Positions 1-9,143 of a stretch of DNA of 64,000 nucleotides are shown here, piece by piece (the first letter of the stretch is position 1; each line of letters begins with the position of its first letter). Source of the stretch: Mycobacterium sp. 852013-50091_SCH5140682 (GTDB lineage: Bacteria > Actinomycetota > Actinomycetes > Mycobacteriales > Mycobacteriaceae); the NCBI RefSeq assembly GCF_001665685.1, contig NZ_LZTB01000120.1, forward strand, positions 33,050-97,049, read 5' to 3'. The translations under genes were made by a program, and so were the position numbers. Below the pieces are notes generated by a model. The model ran no database searches. It had not been told where the DNA came from and saw only the letters and a program-made list of their open reading frames with translations.

Positions 1-310
1 CGCCGGCGTGCAGTGCGTCGTAGATGTCCTGCGGGAGCGGATTGCCGTGCTGATCGAGCCGGCTGTCCAGCCCCATGATGAGGATGTTCTGGGTATTACC
101 CGACGACGCGGGACCACCAGCCAGCGCATTGGACGTGGTGATGCCGTTGAGCGCTCCGTGATAGCCGGCCCAGCCCATGCCGGTGCCTGCCAAGACGGCC
201 GTCGCAGCCAGGCTGACGGCAACCCTGCGGGCAACGCGAAGGCCGCGACGCGGGGCGCGGCTGCCCATCCGGTGCCGAGCCGGAGGCTGCGCATGTGCAG
301 GTTGTGTCAT
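1..310 (-). CDS. LytR-CpsA-Psr (LCP) family protein, N-terminal part
   Basis: This is the N-terminal 103 codons of a gene that runs off the left edge. The start is the ATG at 310. A basic cytoplasmic stretch (Arg-rich, residues about 12-29) is followed by one membrane segment (about 30-48) and then the motif NILIMGLDSR, which opens the LCP phosphotransferase domain. LCP enzymes are known to attach polymers such as arabinogalactan to peptidoglycan on the outer face of the membrane. The domain's catalytic arginines lie outside the window, so activity cannot be judged. Family assignment rests on membrane topology plus the opening motif. Confidence 0.75.
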   Translation of the reverse strand, partial: MTQPAHAQPPARHRMGSRAPRRGLRVARRVAVSLAATAVLAGTGMGWAGYHGALNGITTSNALAGGPASSGNTQNILIMGLDSRLDQHGNPLPQDIYDALHAG

Positions 311-352
311 AGTCGCCAGTCATTATGGGGTTACCTGCCATTATGCGGCCTG

Positions 353-1492
353 TCAGGACCCCAAACTCCGCGCGATCACCATCCGCTGGATCTGGTTGGT
401 GCCTTCGAAGATCTGCGTGATCTTCGCTTCTCGCATGAACCGCTCCACGCGGTAGTCGCGGGTGTAGCCGGCGCCGCCGAATACCTGCACGGCATCGGTG
501 GTGACTTTCATCGCAGCGTCGGTGGCGATCAGCTTGGCCACGCTGGCCTGCGTCGAATACGGCAGACCGGCATCACGGCGGCGGGCGGCATCCAGGTAGG
601 TGGCCCGGGCGCTGACCACCGCGGCGGCCATGTCGGCCAGCAGGAAGCCCAGGCCCTGATGGTCGATGATCTTGCGCCCGAACGTGGTGCGCTCGTTGGC
701 GTAGCGCACAGCCTCGTTCAGCGCGGCCTGTGCGATGCCGACGGCCACCGCCGCGATACCGAGCCGGCCCGAGTCCAGAGCCGAGAACGCGATCGACAGG
801 CCCTGACCCTCGGAGCCGATGAGTCGGTCGGCGTCGAGCAGTGCGTTGTCGTAGAACGCCGATGTGGTGGGCACCGCGTGCAGCCCCATCTTCTCCTCGG
901 GCTTGCCGAAGGTCAGACCGTCGAGATCCCCGGGCACCAGGAAGCACGACACTCCGCGAGAACCCTCGCCGGTGCGCGCGAACAACGTGTAGAAGTCCGC
1001 CTTGCCGCCGTGGGTGATCCACGCTTTGGACCCGTTGAGCACGTAGCCGTCGCCGGACCGCGTGGCCGAGCAACGCAGCGCAGCGGCGTCCGACCCCGCC
1101 TGGGGCTCCGACAGGCTGTAGGCGCCGATCTGGGTACCCGAGAGCATGCCGGGCAGCCAGCGCTGCTTCTGCTCGTCGGTGCCGTAGGCCAGCAGCGGAT
1201 GCGATGACAGGCTGTGCACGCTGACGGCCACGGCAATGGCAGCCCAGCGGGCGGCGATCTCCTCGAGTACCTGCAGGTACACCTCGTAGGGCTGACCGCC
1301 GCCGCCCCACTCCTCGGGCTGGGGCAGGCTCAACAGCCCCGCCTGCCCCAGTTGGGCGAAGACCCCTTCCGGATACTTTTCGTCCCGCTCGTGTTCGTCG
1401 ACGATCGGATCGAGCACCTTGTCCGCGATATCGCAGGTCAGGGCGATGAGTTCACGCGACTCATCGGATGGCAGTAAGCGGTCCACCGGCAT
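353..1492 (-). CDS. Acyl-CoA dehydrogenase
   Basis: This 379-residue flavoenzyme matches the usual length of short/medium-chain acyl-CoA dehydrogenases, which oxidise acyl-CoA to 2-enoyl-CoA in beta-oxidation. It shows SLSEPQAGSD and WITHGGKADF in the FAD and substrate region, VFGGAGYTRDYRVERFMREAK near the C-terminus, and IFEGTNQIQRM carrying the catalytic Glu. The reading frame is open further upstream, but the protein-like sequence starts at MPVDRLLPSD. TAGGAT lies 8 nt before that ATG, a possible leaderless promoter. It follows pntB by 26 nt on the same strand, so it may also be co-transcribed with the transhydrogenase genes. Substrate chain length is unknown. Confidence 0.9.
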   Translation of the reverse strand: MPVDRLLPSDESRELIALTCDIADKVLDPIVDEHERDEKYPEGVFAQLGQAGLLSLPQPEEWGGGGQPYEVYLQVLEEIAARWAAIAVAVSVHSLSSHPLLAYGTDEQKQRWLPGMLSGTQIGAYSLSEPQAGSDAAALRCSATRSGDGYVLNGSKAWITHGGKADFYTLFARTGEGSRGVSCFLVPGDLDGLTFGKPEEKMGLHAVPTTSAFYDNALLDADRLIGSEGQGLSIAFSALDSGRLGIAAVAVGIAQAALNEAVRYANERTTFGRKIIDHQGLGFLLADMAAAVVSARATYLDAARRRDAGLPYSTQASVAKLIATDAAMKVTTDAVQVFGGAGYTRDYRVERFMREAKITQIFEGTNQIQRMVIARSLGS

Positions 1493-1518
1493 ACTTGCAC
1501 ATCCTAGTTTCTGGCGGG

Positions 1519-2958
1519 CTACACGCGTTCGACGGCGGGCAGGGCGGCGAGGATGTCGTTGACGCGGTCGCGGGCGTCGCCGAAGAGCATCTGGGTGTTC
1601 TCGCGGAAGAACAGCGGGTTCTGCACGCCGGCGTAGCCCGAGGCCATGGAGCGTTTGAACACGATGACGTTGTCGGCGTTCCACACCGTGAGCACGGGCA
1701 TACCGGCGATCGGGCTGCCCGGGTCCTCGGCGGCGGCCGGGTTGACTGTGTCGTTGGCGCCGATGACGAGGACGACGGAGGTGCCGTCGAAGTCGTCGTT
1801 GATCTCGTCCATCTCCAGCACGATGTCGTAGGGCACCTTGGCTTCGGCCAGCAGCACGTTCATGTGACCGGGCAGGCGACCGGCGACGGGGTGGATGCCG
1901 AAGCGGACGTTGACGCCGCGCTCACGCAGCTTGCGGGTCAGGTCGGCCACCCCGTACTGGGCCTGTGCCACGGCCATGCCGTAGCCCGGCGTGATGATCA
2001 CCGAGTCGGCGTGGGCGAGCAGTTCGGCCGCGCCTTCGGCGTTGATCTCGCGGTGCTCGCCGTAGTCCTTGTCCTCAGCCGGGCCTGCCTCGATGCCGAA
2101 ACCGCCTGCGATGACGGAGATGAACGACCGGTTCATGGCCTTGCACATGATGTAGGACAGGTAAGCACCGGAGGAGCCGACGAGGGCGCCGGTGATGATC
2201 AACAGATCGTTGGACAACAGGAAGCCCGACGCCGCCGCGGCCCAGCCGGAGTAGCTGTTGAGCATCGACACCACCACGGGCATGTCGCCGCCGCCGATGG
2301 AGGCGACCAGGTGCCAACCCAGCAGCAGGGCCAGCGCGGTCACCACGGCCAGCAGCCACAGGTGCGGGGAGATGACGAACCACACGGTCAGGACGAAGAA
2401 CGCGACCAGCGCGCCGACGTTGAGGAAATTCTTGCCGGGCAGCATCAGCGGGGCGGACTTGATGCGGGCCGACAGCTTGAGGTTGGCCACGATCGAACCG
2501 GTGAAGGTCACCGCACCGATGAAGACGCCGACGAACACCTCGGCGGAGTGGATGCCGAGCATGCCCTCGGCATGAAGGTGAGCGGCCTCGGCGCCGGCGA
2601 GATCATTCTCGACGTGCAGGTAGCCGTTCCAGCCGACCAATACCGCGGCCAGACCGACGAACGAGTGCAGCAGCGCGATCAGTTCGGGCATGCCCGTCAT
2701 CTCGACCACGCGGGCGCGCCACAGTCCGATCGCCGCGCCGACGATCATGGCGCCGATCAGCAGGGCCAGCCCCAGGGGTTCGATCTTGCGGTCCAGGGCC
2801 AGTGCGATGGTCGCGATCAGCGCCACTGCCATGCCGACGATGCCGAATGTGTTTCCGGCCCTTGATGTCTCATGTTTGGACAGGCCGGCCAGGGCGAGGA
2901 TGAACAGTAGTGCTGCGATGACGTAGGCCGCTGAGGCGACGTTTTCTAAGGTGAACAT
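1519..2958 (-). CDS. pntB: NAD(P) transhydrogenase subunit beta
   Basis: PntB (479 residues) forms the membrane domain and the NADP(H)-binding domain III of the proton-translocating transhydrogenase, which makes NADPH from NADH using the proton gradient. The N-terminal about 270 residues hold many membrane helices. Domain III shows GYGMAVAQAQ, RFGIHPVAGRLPGHMNVLL and GANDTVNPAA, all hallmarks of NADP binding. The C-terminus has KRSMASGYAGVQNPLF. It lies 40 nt downstream of pntA on the same strand, the usual arrangement. Length is typical for the family. Confidence 0.97.
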   Translation of the reverse strand: MFTLENVASAAYVIAALLFILALAGLSKHETSRAGNTFGIVGMAVALIATIALALDRKIEPLGLALLIGAMIVGAAIGLWRARVVEMTGMPELIALLHSFVGLAAVLVGWNGYLHVENDLAGAEAAHLHAEGMLGIHSAEVFVGVFIGAVTFTGSIVANLKLSARIKSAPLMLPGKNFLNVGALVAFFVLTVWFVISPHLWLLAVVTALALLLGWHLVASIGGGDMPVVVSMLNSYSGWAAAASGFLLSNDLLIITGALVGSSGAYLSYIMCKAMNRSFISVIAGGFGIEAGPAEDKDYGEHREINAEGAAELLAHADSVIITPGYGMAVAQAQYGVADLTRKLRERGVNVRFGIHPVAGRLPGHMNVLLAEAKVPYDIVLEMDEINDDFDGTSVVLVIGANDTVNPAAAEDPGSPIAGMPVLTVWNADNVIVFKRSMASGYAGVQNPLFFRENTQMLFGDARDRVNDILAALPAVERV

Positions 2959-2998
2959 GGAATCCGTTCGGAGAAAGTCTGTGGTGGGGGCGCAGGCT

Positions 2999-4534
2999 CT
3001 AGCTGCGGGAGAACATCGCGAGCATGCGGCGCGTCACCGCGAAGCCGCCGAAGACGTTGATGCTGGCGAGCAGGATCGCCAGGCAGGCCAGCACGGTCAC
3101 CGGGACGTTGTGCTGGCCGATCTGCAGCAGCGCCCCGACGACGATGATTCCCGAGATCGCGTTGGTCACCGACATCAGCGGGGTGTGCAGCGCGTGGTGC
3201 ACATTGCCGATCACGTAGTAGCCGATCACGATCGCCAGCGCGAACACGGTCAGGTGCACCTGCAGTGCGCTCGGGGAGATCGCGATCAGCGCGAAGACCG
3301 CGGCGGCGACAGCGAATGTCACTCCGAGGCGGCGTCCGGTCGACATCGGCTGCTTCTGCGGCTTGGCGGCCGGGGCTTCGGCGGCGGCCTTGGCGGCCGG
3401 TGCGGCAGACACCTGCACCGGAGGCGGCGGCCAGGTGATCTCGCCGTCGCGCACCACGGTCACCGACCGCTGCACGACGTCGTCGAAGTCCAGGATGAGC
3501 TTGCCGTCCTTCTCAGGCGTGAGCAGCTTCAGCAGGTTCACCAGGTTGGTGCCGTACAGCTGGGAGGCCTGAGCGGGCAGTCGGCCGGCCAGATCGGTGT
3601 AGCCGATGATCGTCACACCGTTGTCGGTCACGATCGCCTTGTCCTTGACGGTGCCTTCCACGTTGCCGCCGTTGGCCGCAGCCATGTCGACGATCACGCT
3701 GCCCGATTTCATCGACGCGACCATGTCGGCGGTGATGATGCGGGGCGCGGGCCTGCCGGGGATCAGCGCGGTGGTGATGATGATGTCGACATCTTTGGCC
3801 TGCTCGGCATAGAGCTGCGCTTCGCGGGCCTTGTAGTCCTCACCCATCTCTTTGGCGTAGCCCGTGGTCGAGACCTCGGCCGCAGCCGGATCCACCGCGA
3901 GGTATTCCCCGCCCAGGGACGCGACCTGATCGGCGACCTCCGGGCGGGGGTCGGTGGCCCGCACGATGGCGCCCAGGCTGCCCGCGGCGCCGATGGCGGC
4001 CAGGCCGGCGACCCCGGCACCCACCACGAGCACCTTGGCCGGGGGCACCTTGCCTGCCGCGGTCACCTGACCGGTGAAGAACCGGCCGAACTCGTGAGCG
4101 GCCTCGATCACTGCGCGGTAGCCGGCGATGTTGGCCATCGAGGACAACACATCCAAGGACTGCGCCCGCGAAATGCGTGGCACCGCGTCCATGGCCAGCA
4201 CGGTGATGCGGCGCGTGCCGAGCTTCTCGACCAGTTCGGGCTTGAGGGCCGGAGAGATCAGGGCGACCAGGGTCGCACCGTCGCGCAGCGCGGCGATCTC
4301 ATCGTCGGTGGGCGCGTTGACCTTCAGCACCACCTCCGCCGCCCATACCTGCTCGAACGAGCCGATCTCGGCGCCGGCCGCTACGTAGGCACTGTCGGCG
4401 AAGCTCGAGGCCGACCCGGCGCCGGATTCGACGACGACGGCATAGCCGAGCTTGGTAATCTGTCCGACAGTCTGCGGTGTGGCAGCGACGCGTGTTTCTC
4501 CCGGCTGAGACTCGCGCGGAATCCCGATGATCAT
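2999..4534 (-). CDS. pntA: NAD(P) transhydrogenase subunit alpha (fused domain I and membrane part)
   Basis: PntA (511 residues) carries the NAD(H)-binding domain I. The Rossmann segment VLVVGAGVAGLAAIGAAGSLG sits near residues 170-190, and RATDPRPEVADQV follows. The first residues, MIIGIPRESQPGETRVAATP, are typical of the AlaDH/PNT N-domain. After a Pro/Ala linker (PPPPVQVSAAPAAKAAAEAP) come four membrane helices up to the C-terminus. M. tuberculosis is known to split this subunit into pntAa and pntAb; here it is one chain, as in E. coli. It is first in the pntA-pntB order, with 177 nt upstream containing a C/G hairpin. Confidence 0.97.
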   Translation of the reverse strand: MIIGIPRESQPGETRVAATPQTVGQITKLGYAVVVESGAGSASSFADSAYVAAGAEIGSFEQVWAAEVVLKVNAPTDDEIAALRDGATLVALISPALKPELVEKLGTRRITVLAMDAVPRISRAQSLDVLSSMANIAGYRAVIEAAHEFGRFFTGQVTAAGKVPPAKVLVVGAGVAGLAAIGAAGSLGAIVRATDPRPEVADQVASLGGEYLAVDPAAAEVSTTGYAKEMGEDYKAREAQLYAEQAKDVDIIITTALIPGRPAPRIITADMVASMKSGSVIVDMAAANGGNVEGTVKDKAIVTDNGVTIIGYTDLAGRLPAQASQLYGTNLVNLLKLLTPEKDGKLILDFDDVVQRSVTVVRDGEITWPPPPVQVSAAPAAKAAAEAPAAKPQKQPMSTGRRLGVTFAVAAAVFALIAISPSALQVHLTVFALAIVIGYYVIGNVHHALHTPLMSVTNAISGIIVVGALLQIGQHNVPVTVLACLAILLASINVFGGFAVTRRMLAMFSRS

Positions 4535-4680
4535 CTACTTGTGTCCGATCTGTTGATTGGGCATGGATGAGTCTTGCATTTGAGTTCGGGTCTCTCTCAC
4601 GTCCTCCAACGGTGAACAGCGCTCTAGGGTTTGAGTCCTATCGTTGACCTGCGGCGTTCAATTCGGTCTGACTCCCAATA

Positions 4681-4696
4681 TCCCCCAAAAGGGGGA
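4681..4696 (-). terminator. C/G hairpin downstream of the CorA-like gene
   Basis: TCCCCC-AAAA-GGGGGA is a perfect 6-bp stem with a 4-nt loop. It lies 15 nt beyond the stop of the CorA-like gene and about 150 nt upstream of pntA, in a 177-nt gap. A terminator without a U-tract is the simplest reading, since mycobacterial terminators often lack one. A role in the pntA leader is the alternative. Confidence 0.4.
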
Positions 4697-4711
4697 GCTG
4701 TGAGATGCGTC

Positions 4712-5713
4712 TCAGAGCCAGTCGCGACGCTTGAACATCACGTACAGCAGGACTACCAGCACGACGATCAGGGTGGAGCTGGCGATGAAGCCCACCACGG
4801 TGTTGATGCCCGGATACACGACGTTCTGGCCGTAGAAACCGGTGATGGCCGTCGGGACCGCGATGATCGCGGCCCAGCCGGTGAGCTTCTTCATCACGGT
4901 GTTGAGCCGGGCGTCCTGCAGCGACAGATTCGTCTCGAAAACGGTGGTGACCATATCGCGCAGGGATTCGGTCCACTCCGATGCCCGCAGCACGTGGTCG
5001 TACAGGTCGGCGTAGAGCGGGTCGAGTTCGGGCGAGATCTTCGAATCCATGCGGCGATGCTGGATGGTGCTGACCACCTCCCGCATCGGCAGGACCACGC
5101 GGCGCAGCTGGACGAGATCCTTGCGCAGCCGGAAGGTGCGTCGCTGCAGGCCGCGTTGGGGACCGCCGTCGTCGAACAGTTCGTCCTCGAGCGATTCGAT
5201 GGCGTCGTCGAGTTCCTGGACCGCCTCGAAGTGTCCGTCCACCACGACGTCGAGCAGGCCGTGCACGAGTGCGCCGACTCCGTACTGTTGCCCGCCGAGT
5301 TCGTCGAAGCGCCGTGAGACCTCGTCGGCATCGAAATTGGTGGGCTCCGGTTCGGCCGGCAGTCGCACGGTGATGAGTCCGCGGGGCAGCACGAACGCCG
5401 AGATGCGGTGCTTGACCAGTGTGCTCGAGATGTCGTCGGTCGGGATCCTCAGGTGCACCGCATACACCGTGAAGAACGTATGTGTGTGGTACACAGACGC
5501 TTTCGTGCGTTCCATGGGCGCCATGGCGTCCTCGACGGCCCAGATGTTGAGCCCGAGTTCCGCGGCGAGAGCCCGCAGTGTGTCGTGATCCGGATCGTAG
5601 ATGTCAGCCCAGATCAGGGTGTTCTCATCTGTCAGACAGTCCGAGATCCCGTCGAATGTGAAACCGTCGACCGCCCGGCCCGCTCGCCAGATCCTCCCCT
5701 GCACCTGGGTCAT
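4712..5713 (-). CDS. CorA-like divalent-cation transporter with GQN signature
   Basis: This 333-residue protein has the CorA plan: a soluble alpha/beta N-domain, a long acidic helical funnel (AVQELDDAIESLEDELFDD, then RTFRLRKDLVQLRRVVLPM) and two membrane helices at the C-terminus. The helix TGWAAIIAVPTAITGFYGQN ends the first membrane segment, and the last ends in MFKRRDWL. CorA channels are known by a YGMN signature at the pore loop; here it reads YGQN, so selectivity may differ. The start MTQVQGR at 5713 lies 10 nt after the TetR stop. An upstream in-frame ATG would overlap the TetR gene. The pair is probably one transcript. Confidence 0.88.
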   Translation of the reverse strand: MTQVQGRIWRAGRAVDGFTFDGISDCLTDENTLIWADIYDPDHDTLRALAAELGLNIWAVEDAMAPMERTKASVYHTHTFFTVYAVHLRIPTDDISSTLVKHRISAFVLPRGLITVRLPAEPEPTNFDADEVSRRFDELGGQQYGVGALVHGLLDVVVDGHFEAVQELDDAIESLEDELFDDGGPQRGLQRRTFRLRKDLVQLRRVVLPMREVVSTIQHRRMDSKISPELDPLYADLYDHVLRASEWTESLRDMVTTVFETNLSLQDARLNTVMKKLTGWAAIIAVPTAITGFYGQNVVYPGINTVVGFIASSTLIVVLVVLLYVMFKRRDWL

Positions 5714-5723
5714 GGTTATCGAG

Positions 5724-6395
5724 TCAATCACGCTCCGCTGCAGTGACCATCGGCAACAGGTATGTCCGCACGTACTCACGAGTGTCTTCGAGCGTGGTGA
5801 GTTTGATGCTGGAGTGCGGCGTGACGATGAAGGACAACGTCAGCCGGGTGTGCAGTTCGGCGACGGTACGCAGGTGGCGCTCCTGGGCTTCGGTGGTCTG
5901 CGTCGTCCCGTACAGGTCGGTGCGCAGCTGTGCGGCGGAGTGCTCGGTGGCGAAATCGATGATGGCGCCTGCGTCGACGGTGAGGCTGGGCAGGATCGTC
6001 TCGGGCTCGGTGCGCAGCAGCTGCTTGAGCAGGGCGTGCTCGCGCAGGAACGTCACGGTGAAAACGGTGTCGAACACCATGCGGTCCTCCAAGGTGTCGG
6101 CCTGCGCCCGAGCCCGGTCGCTGCCCTCCAGGTAGCGGCGCGCCTCGGCGAGCACGAGGGCGTCGATCAGGGCGTCCTTGGTGGGGAAACGTCGGTAGAG
6201 CGTCGCGCGGCCAACCCCGCTGCGTCGCGCGACGTCTTCCATGGTTGTGCGCCGGATGCCCACCAGCTCAGCCTGTTCCAGGGCTGCGGCCAGGATGCGG
6301 GTGCTGATCGCGTCCGGCTCGCGGACCAGGGTCAGCACCGCGGGGTCGGGGCGGGCGAGCCGTCGCACGAAGTCGGCTGTTCGCGTCGTCGTCAC
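5724..6395 (-). CDS. TetR-family transcriptional regulator
   Basis: This 223-residue one-component repressor has a helix-turn-helix near residues 45-75 (TMEDVARRSGVGRATLYRRF, then PTKDALI), preceded by an N-terminal extension of about 25 residues. The C-terminal two thirds form the ligand-binding helices. The GTG start at 6395 follows a strong ribosome site (AAGGAGGAG). It is divergent from the cytochrome P450 gene, with a palindromic candidate operator between them, and sits just upstream of the CorA-like gene. It probably controls itself and the P450. The ligand is unknown. Confidence 0.93.
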   Translation of the reverse strand: MTTTRTADFVRRLARPDPAVLTLVREPDAISTRILAAALEQAELVGIRRTTMEDVARRSGVGRATLYRRFPTKDALIDALVLAEARRYLEGSDRARAQADTLEDRMVFDTVFTVTFLREHALLKQLLRTEPETILPSLTVDAGAIIDFATEHSAAQLRTDLYGTTQTTEAQERHLRTVAELHTRLTLSFIVTPHSSIKLTTLEDTREYVRTYLLPMVTAAERD

Positions 6396-6448
6396 GCAAC
6401 TCCTCCTTGCCTGCGGATGCCCGTCGTCGTAGCGTAGTCATCGGCACA

Positions 6449-6489
6449 AGAGAGACGATGAGTGTCTATTTGTCTCTCCGTCTCATTCT
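6449..6489. promoter_or_regulatory. Candidate operator between TetR and P450 genes
   Basis: The 118-nt divergent gap contains AGAGAC (6451-6456) and GTCTCT (6472-6477) as inverted arms 15 nt apart. A further GAGACG-like copy appears on the minus strand at 6478-6486. AGAC/GTCT half-sites are common in TetR operators. Use by the adjacent regulator is inference from position and symmetry. Confidence 0.4.
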
Positions 6490-6513
6490 AGTGATCGATC
6501 GGGGAGGGTGTTG

Positions 6514-7827
6514 ATGAACATCGGACTTTGGGCGCGGTGGGTGGCCCTGCACGCGGTACCGAGGACGTTCATGAGAATTCAGGCGGTGCGGGGCAATCCA
6601 GTGGCCGGGCTGATCGCCAATCACGGGCAAGGCCTCGATCCGTATCCGCTGCTGGAGGAGATCCGGGCGCGCGGGCCACTGATCCGTACCCCCTTCGCGT
6701 GGGCCAGCGTCGACCACGCTGTGTGCCGAGAGATATTGCGGGACAAGCGCTTCGGGGTGACGCCGCCGACGGGTATGGAGTTGCCCGCACCGCTGCGGGC
6801 ATTGCTGGCACGCACCGACCCGGGCGTCGCGAACCCGGTCGAGCCGCCCGCGATGGTGATCGTCGATCCGCCCGACCACACGCGCTACCGCCAGCTGGTG
6901 GCGCAGAGCTTCACGCCGCGGGCCATCGACACGCTCGACACCCGGGTTGCCGAGGTGACGCGCGAACTGATCGACCGACTCGCGGAGAGCTCGCAGCCGG
7001 ACCTGATCGCAGACTTCGCCTCGGCGCTGCCGGTCGCGATGATCGCCCAGATCCTGGGTCTGCCCGACGACACCCATGCGCGGCTGCTGCAGTGGGGACA
7101 CCACGGAGCACCGTTGCTGGACATCGGAATCCGCTGGCGCACCTACCGCCAGGCCATCGAGGGGTTACGCGGCATCGACGGTTACCTCACCGAGCACTTC
7201 CGCCGGGTGCGCACCGGCGCTCCCGACGACAACCCGTTCAGCCGCATGGCCGCCGACAACACCCTCACCGAACGCGAACTCACCGCCAACGCAGCACTTC
7301 TCATCGGCGCCGGATTCGAGACCACGGTGAATCTCATCGGCAACGGCATCGTCCTGCTCCTACAGCACCCCCAGCAGCTGCAGCGACTGGGCGACCAGCC
7401 CGAGCTGTGGCCCGCCGCCGTTGAGGAGATCCTGCGCATCGACAGCCCGGTCCAGATGACCGCCCGCACCGCGCACTGCGACATCGAGGTTGCGGGACAA
7501 CGTATTCGGGCCGGTGACATGGTCGCGCTGCTCCTCGGCGGCGCGAACCGGGATCCGAGGGTGTTCCCCGATCCGGCAGTCTTCGACGTCACCCGACGCA
7601 ATGCGCGCGACCACCTGGCATTCGCGTCAGGAATTCATGCGTGCCTCGGCGCCGCGCTGGCCCGCATCGAAGGCGCCACGGCATTGCGCGCCCTGTTCGA
7701 GTCCTATCCCGATCTTCGGCTGACCGAGCCCCCGAAACGGCGGGATCTGGTCAACCTCCACGGATTCGAGCGGCTGCCGGCCCAATTGGGCTGCAGGCGA
7801 ACGGAGGTCGTCAGGTTGACCGGGTGA
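6514..7827 (+). CDS. Cytochrome P450
   Basis: This heme monooxygenase of 437 residues is of usual bacterial length. Visible motifs are the I-helix AGFETTVNLIGNG (the usual Gly-x-Glu/Asp-Thr region), the K-helix EEILRIDSP (ExxR), and the heme loop FASGIHACLGAALAR with the axial Cys near residue 377. The ATG at 6514 is preferred over a GTG at 6508 because GGGGAGGG lies 6 nt before it. The first residues (WARWVALHAVPRTFMRI) are hydrophobic, but no clear anchor is seen. No redox partner is adjacent. The CYP family number and substrate cannot be told from sequence alone. It is probably repressed by the divergent TetR protein. Confidence 0.95.
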   Translation: MNIGLWARWVALHAVPRTFMRIQAVRGNPVAGLIANHGQGLDPYPLLEEIRARGPLIRTPFAWASVDHAVCREILRDKRFGVTPPTGMELPAPLRALLARTDPGVANPVEPPAMVIVDPPDHTRYRQLVAQSFTPRAIDTLDTRVAEVTRELIDRLAESSQPDLIADFASALPVAMIAQILGLPDDTHARLLQWGHHGAPLLDIGIRWRTYRQAIEGLRGIDGYLTEHFRRVRTGAPDDNPFSRMAADNTLTERELTANAALLIGAGFETTVNLIGNGIVLLLQHPQQLQRLGDQPELWPAAVEEILRIDSPVQMTARTAHCDIEVAGQRIRAGDMVALLLGGANRDPRVFPDPAVFDVTRRNARDHLAFASGIHACLGAALARIEGATALRALFESYPDLRLTEPPKRRDLVNLHGFERLPAQLGCRRTEVVRLTG

Positions 7828-7833
7828 GCGCCG

Positions 7834-8283
7834 TCAGATCCGGTCGAAGATGCTGTTGACGATGTCGTCGCCGATGCCGAAGCCCGCTCCGTTGACGATC
7901 GCCTGACCGAACCGCCCGCCCAGGAAGTGCTGCAGCGCCCCGCCCTGTTGCGGTTGGTACTGCGGCTGATAGGCCTGCTGGGCAGGGTATTGCGGCTGCT
8001 GGTACTGCGGTTGGTACTGCGGTTCGGGCTGCTGATACACCGGGGCCTGCACGTGGTTGTCCACCAACGCATGGATGGCGGTCAACAGCTGGGTGGTGGA
8101 GCTCTCCTCGTCACGGATCGCCAGCGCGATCTCCTTGAGGTCGAGCGCCCACTCCCGTGCGTTGGTGTCCCCGGCGGCAGCCGCAGTCGACAGCTTGCCT
8201 GCCAGCGCCTGCAGCAACGCCGACGTCTGCTGTGCTTGTTGCTGCAGTGCGGCGTACTGGCTGTCTACGGTCGCAGTGTCCAT
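7834..8283 (-). CDS. Hypothetical protein with Gln/Pro/Tyr-rich repeats
   Basis: This 149-residue protein is of unknown function. The N-terminal 80 residues are helical and Gln/Ala-rich (SQYAALQQQAQQTSALLQAL). A low-complexity stretch built on PQYQPQYQQPQY and similar units follows, then a glycine-rich amphipathic tail (FGQAIVNGAGFGIGDDIVNS). The start is the ATG at 8283. The gene is convergent with the P450, the stops being 6 nt apart. No signal peptide or membrane segment is evident. Such Gln/Tyr/Pro tracts can mediate self-association, but nothing here shows that. Confidence 0.7.
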   Translation of the reverse strand: MDTATVDSQYAALQQQAQQTSALLQALAGKLSTAAAAGDTNAREWALDLKEIALAIRDEESSTTQLLTAIHALVDNHVQAPVYQQPEPQYQPQYQQPQYPAQQAYQPQYQPQQGGALQHFLGGRFGQAIVNGAGFGIGDDIVNSIFDRI

Positions 8284-8448
8284 GCGCACATGTCTACCGG
8301 GCGGCGCTGTGATCCAGCTGAAAGTTTGCCGCCCACGGCATGCAGTGGGGTGAAACGTTGCGCTGCCATGATTCTCGACCGCCGTCCGGATGAGGAACTC
8401 CGCCGGTACGCTCAGCTGAGCCGTGTCCGCAGTGATCGGGGGGCAACC

Positions 8449-9084
8449 GTGAGCGATCGGTCGTCGATATCGGGAGCCACCAGGTTCTGGATCAGCCTGG
8501 CCGCCGGCCTGGTCGTCGGCGCCGGAGCCGGCGCGGTGTCGGGGCGCTGGCCGGTCGGATTGCTGACGGTCGTCATCGTCGCGGCGGGGCTCAGCGTGGT
8601 GTGGGCGTTGGCCGTGCTGTGGCCCATGGATCCGGACCAGACGCGCGACCATGCGAGTGCTGCCGACGTCCACAATGACGTCGGAGATCTGATGCTGGTG
8701 CTGATCCTCGCCGCCAGCCTGACCTCGATCGCCATTCTGCTGGCATCGGCCAACGACGCCGACAAAGCCAAATATGCCGGCATGTCGCTGGTGGCTATTC
8801 TCCTGTCGTGGTCCCTGCTGCACACCATGTACGCCGCGCGCTACGCCCGCATCTACTACCAGGGTGAGGTGCGGGACATCGACTTCAACTCCAAAGTCCC
8901 GCCACGGTATGTCGACTTCTACTACTTCTCGTTCAACCTCGGCATGACGTATCAGGTGTCCGACACCAACGTCACCACCTCTCATATGCGCGGAGAGGTA
9001 CTCAAGCACTGCCTGTTCAGCTACATCTACGGCACCGTGATCATCGCGTGCACCATCAATCTGGTTATCAACCTCGTCGGATAA
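8449..9084 (+). CDS. DUF1345 membrane protein
   Basis: This 211-residue membrane protein has about five to six membrane helices (FWISLAAGLVVGAGAGAV, LTVVIVAAGLSVVWALAVLW, DLMLVLILAASLTSIAILLA, MSLVAILLSWSLLHTMYAA and a final IYGTVIIACTINLVINLV). The sequence YFSFNLGMTYQVSDTNVT is characteristic of DUF1345. Function is unknown for the family. The GTG at 8449 is chosen because GGGGGGC precedes it and the first helix starts about 10 residues later. An in-frame ATG at 8368 would add 27 residues with no clear ribosome site. It stands alone between divergent and leader elements. Confidence 0.8.
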   Translation: MSDRSSISGATRFWISLAAGLVVGAGAGAVSGRWPVGLLTVVIVAAGLSVVWALAVLWPMDPDQTRDHASAADVHNDVGDLMLVLILAASLTSIAILLASANDADKAKYAGMSLVAILLSWSLLHTMYAARYARIYYQGEVRDIDFNSKVPPRYVDFYYFSFNLGMTYQVSDTNVTTSHMRGEVLKHCLFSYIYGTVIIACTINLVINLVG

Positions 9085-9143
9085 AAACTCTGCGTGAGCA
9101 GAGATCTTCTCGTGCGCGCTCAAGCCCGGTACCAATACTCCTC

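Noticed and set aside
8..1207. Long open frame on the plus strand opposite the LCP and acyl-CoA dehydrogenase genes
   Set aside because: Arg/Gly/His-rich shadow frame; clear conserved motifs are on the minus strand.
1468..4570. Two long plus-strand open frames opposite pntB and pntA
   Set aside because: Shadow frames of high-GC DNA; the minus-strand proteins are textbook PntB and PntA.
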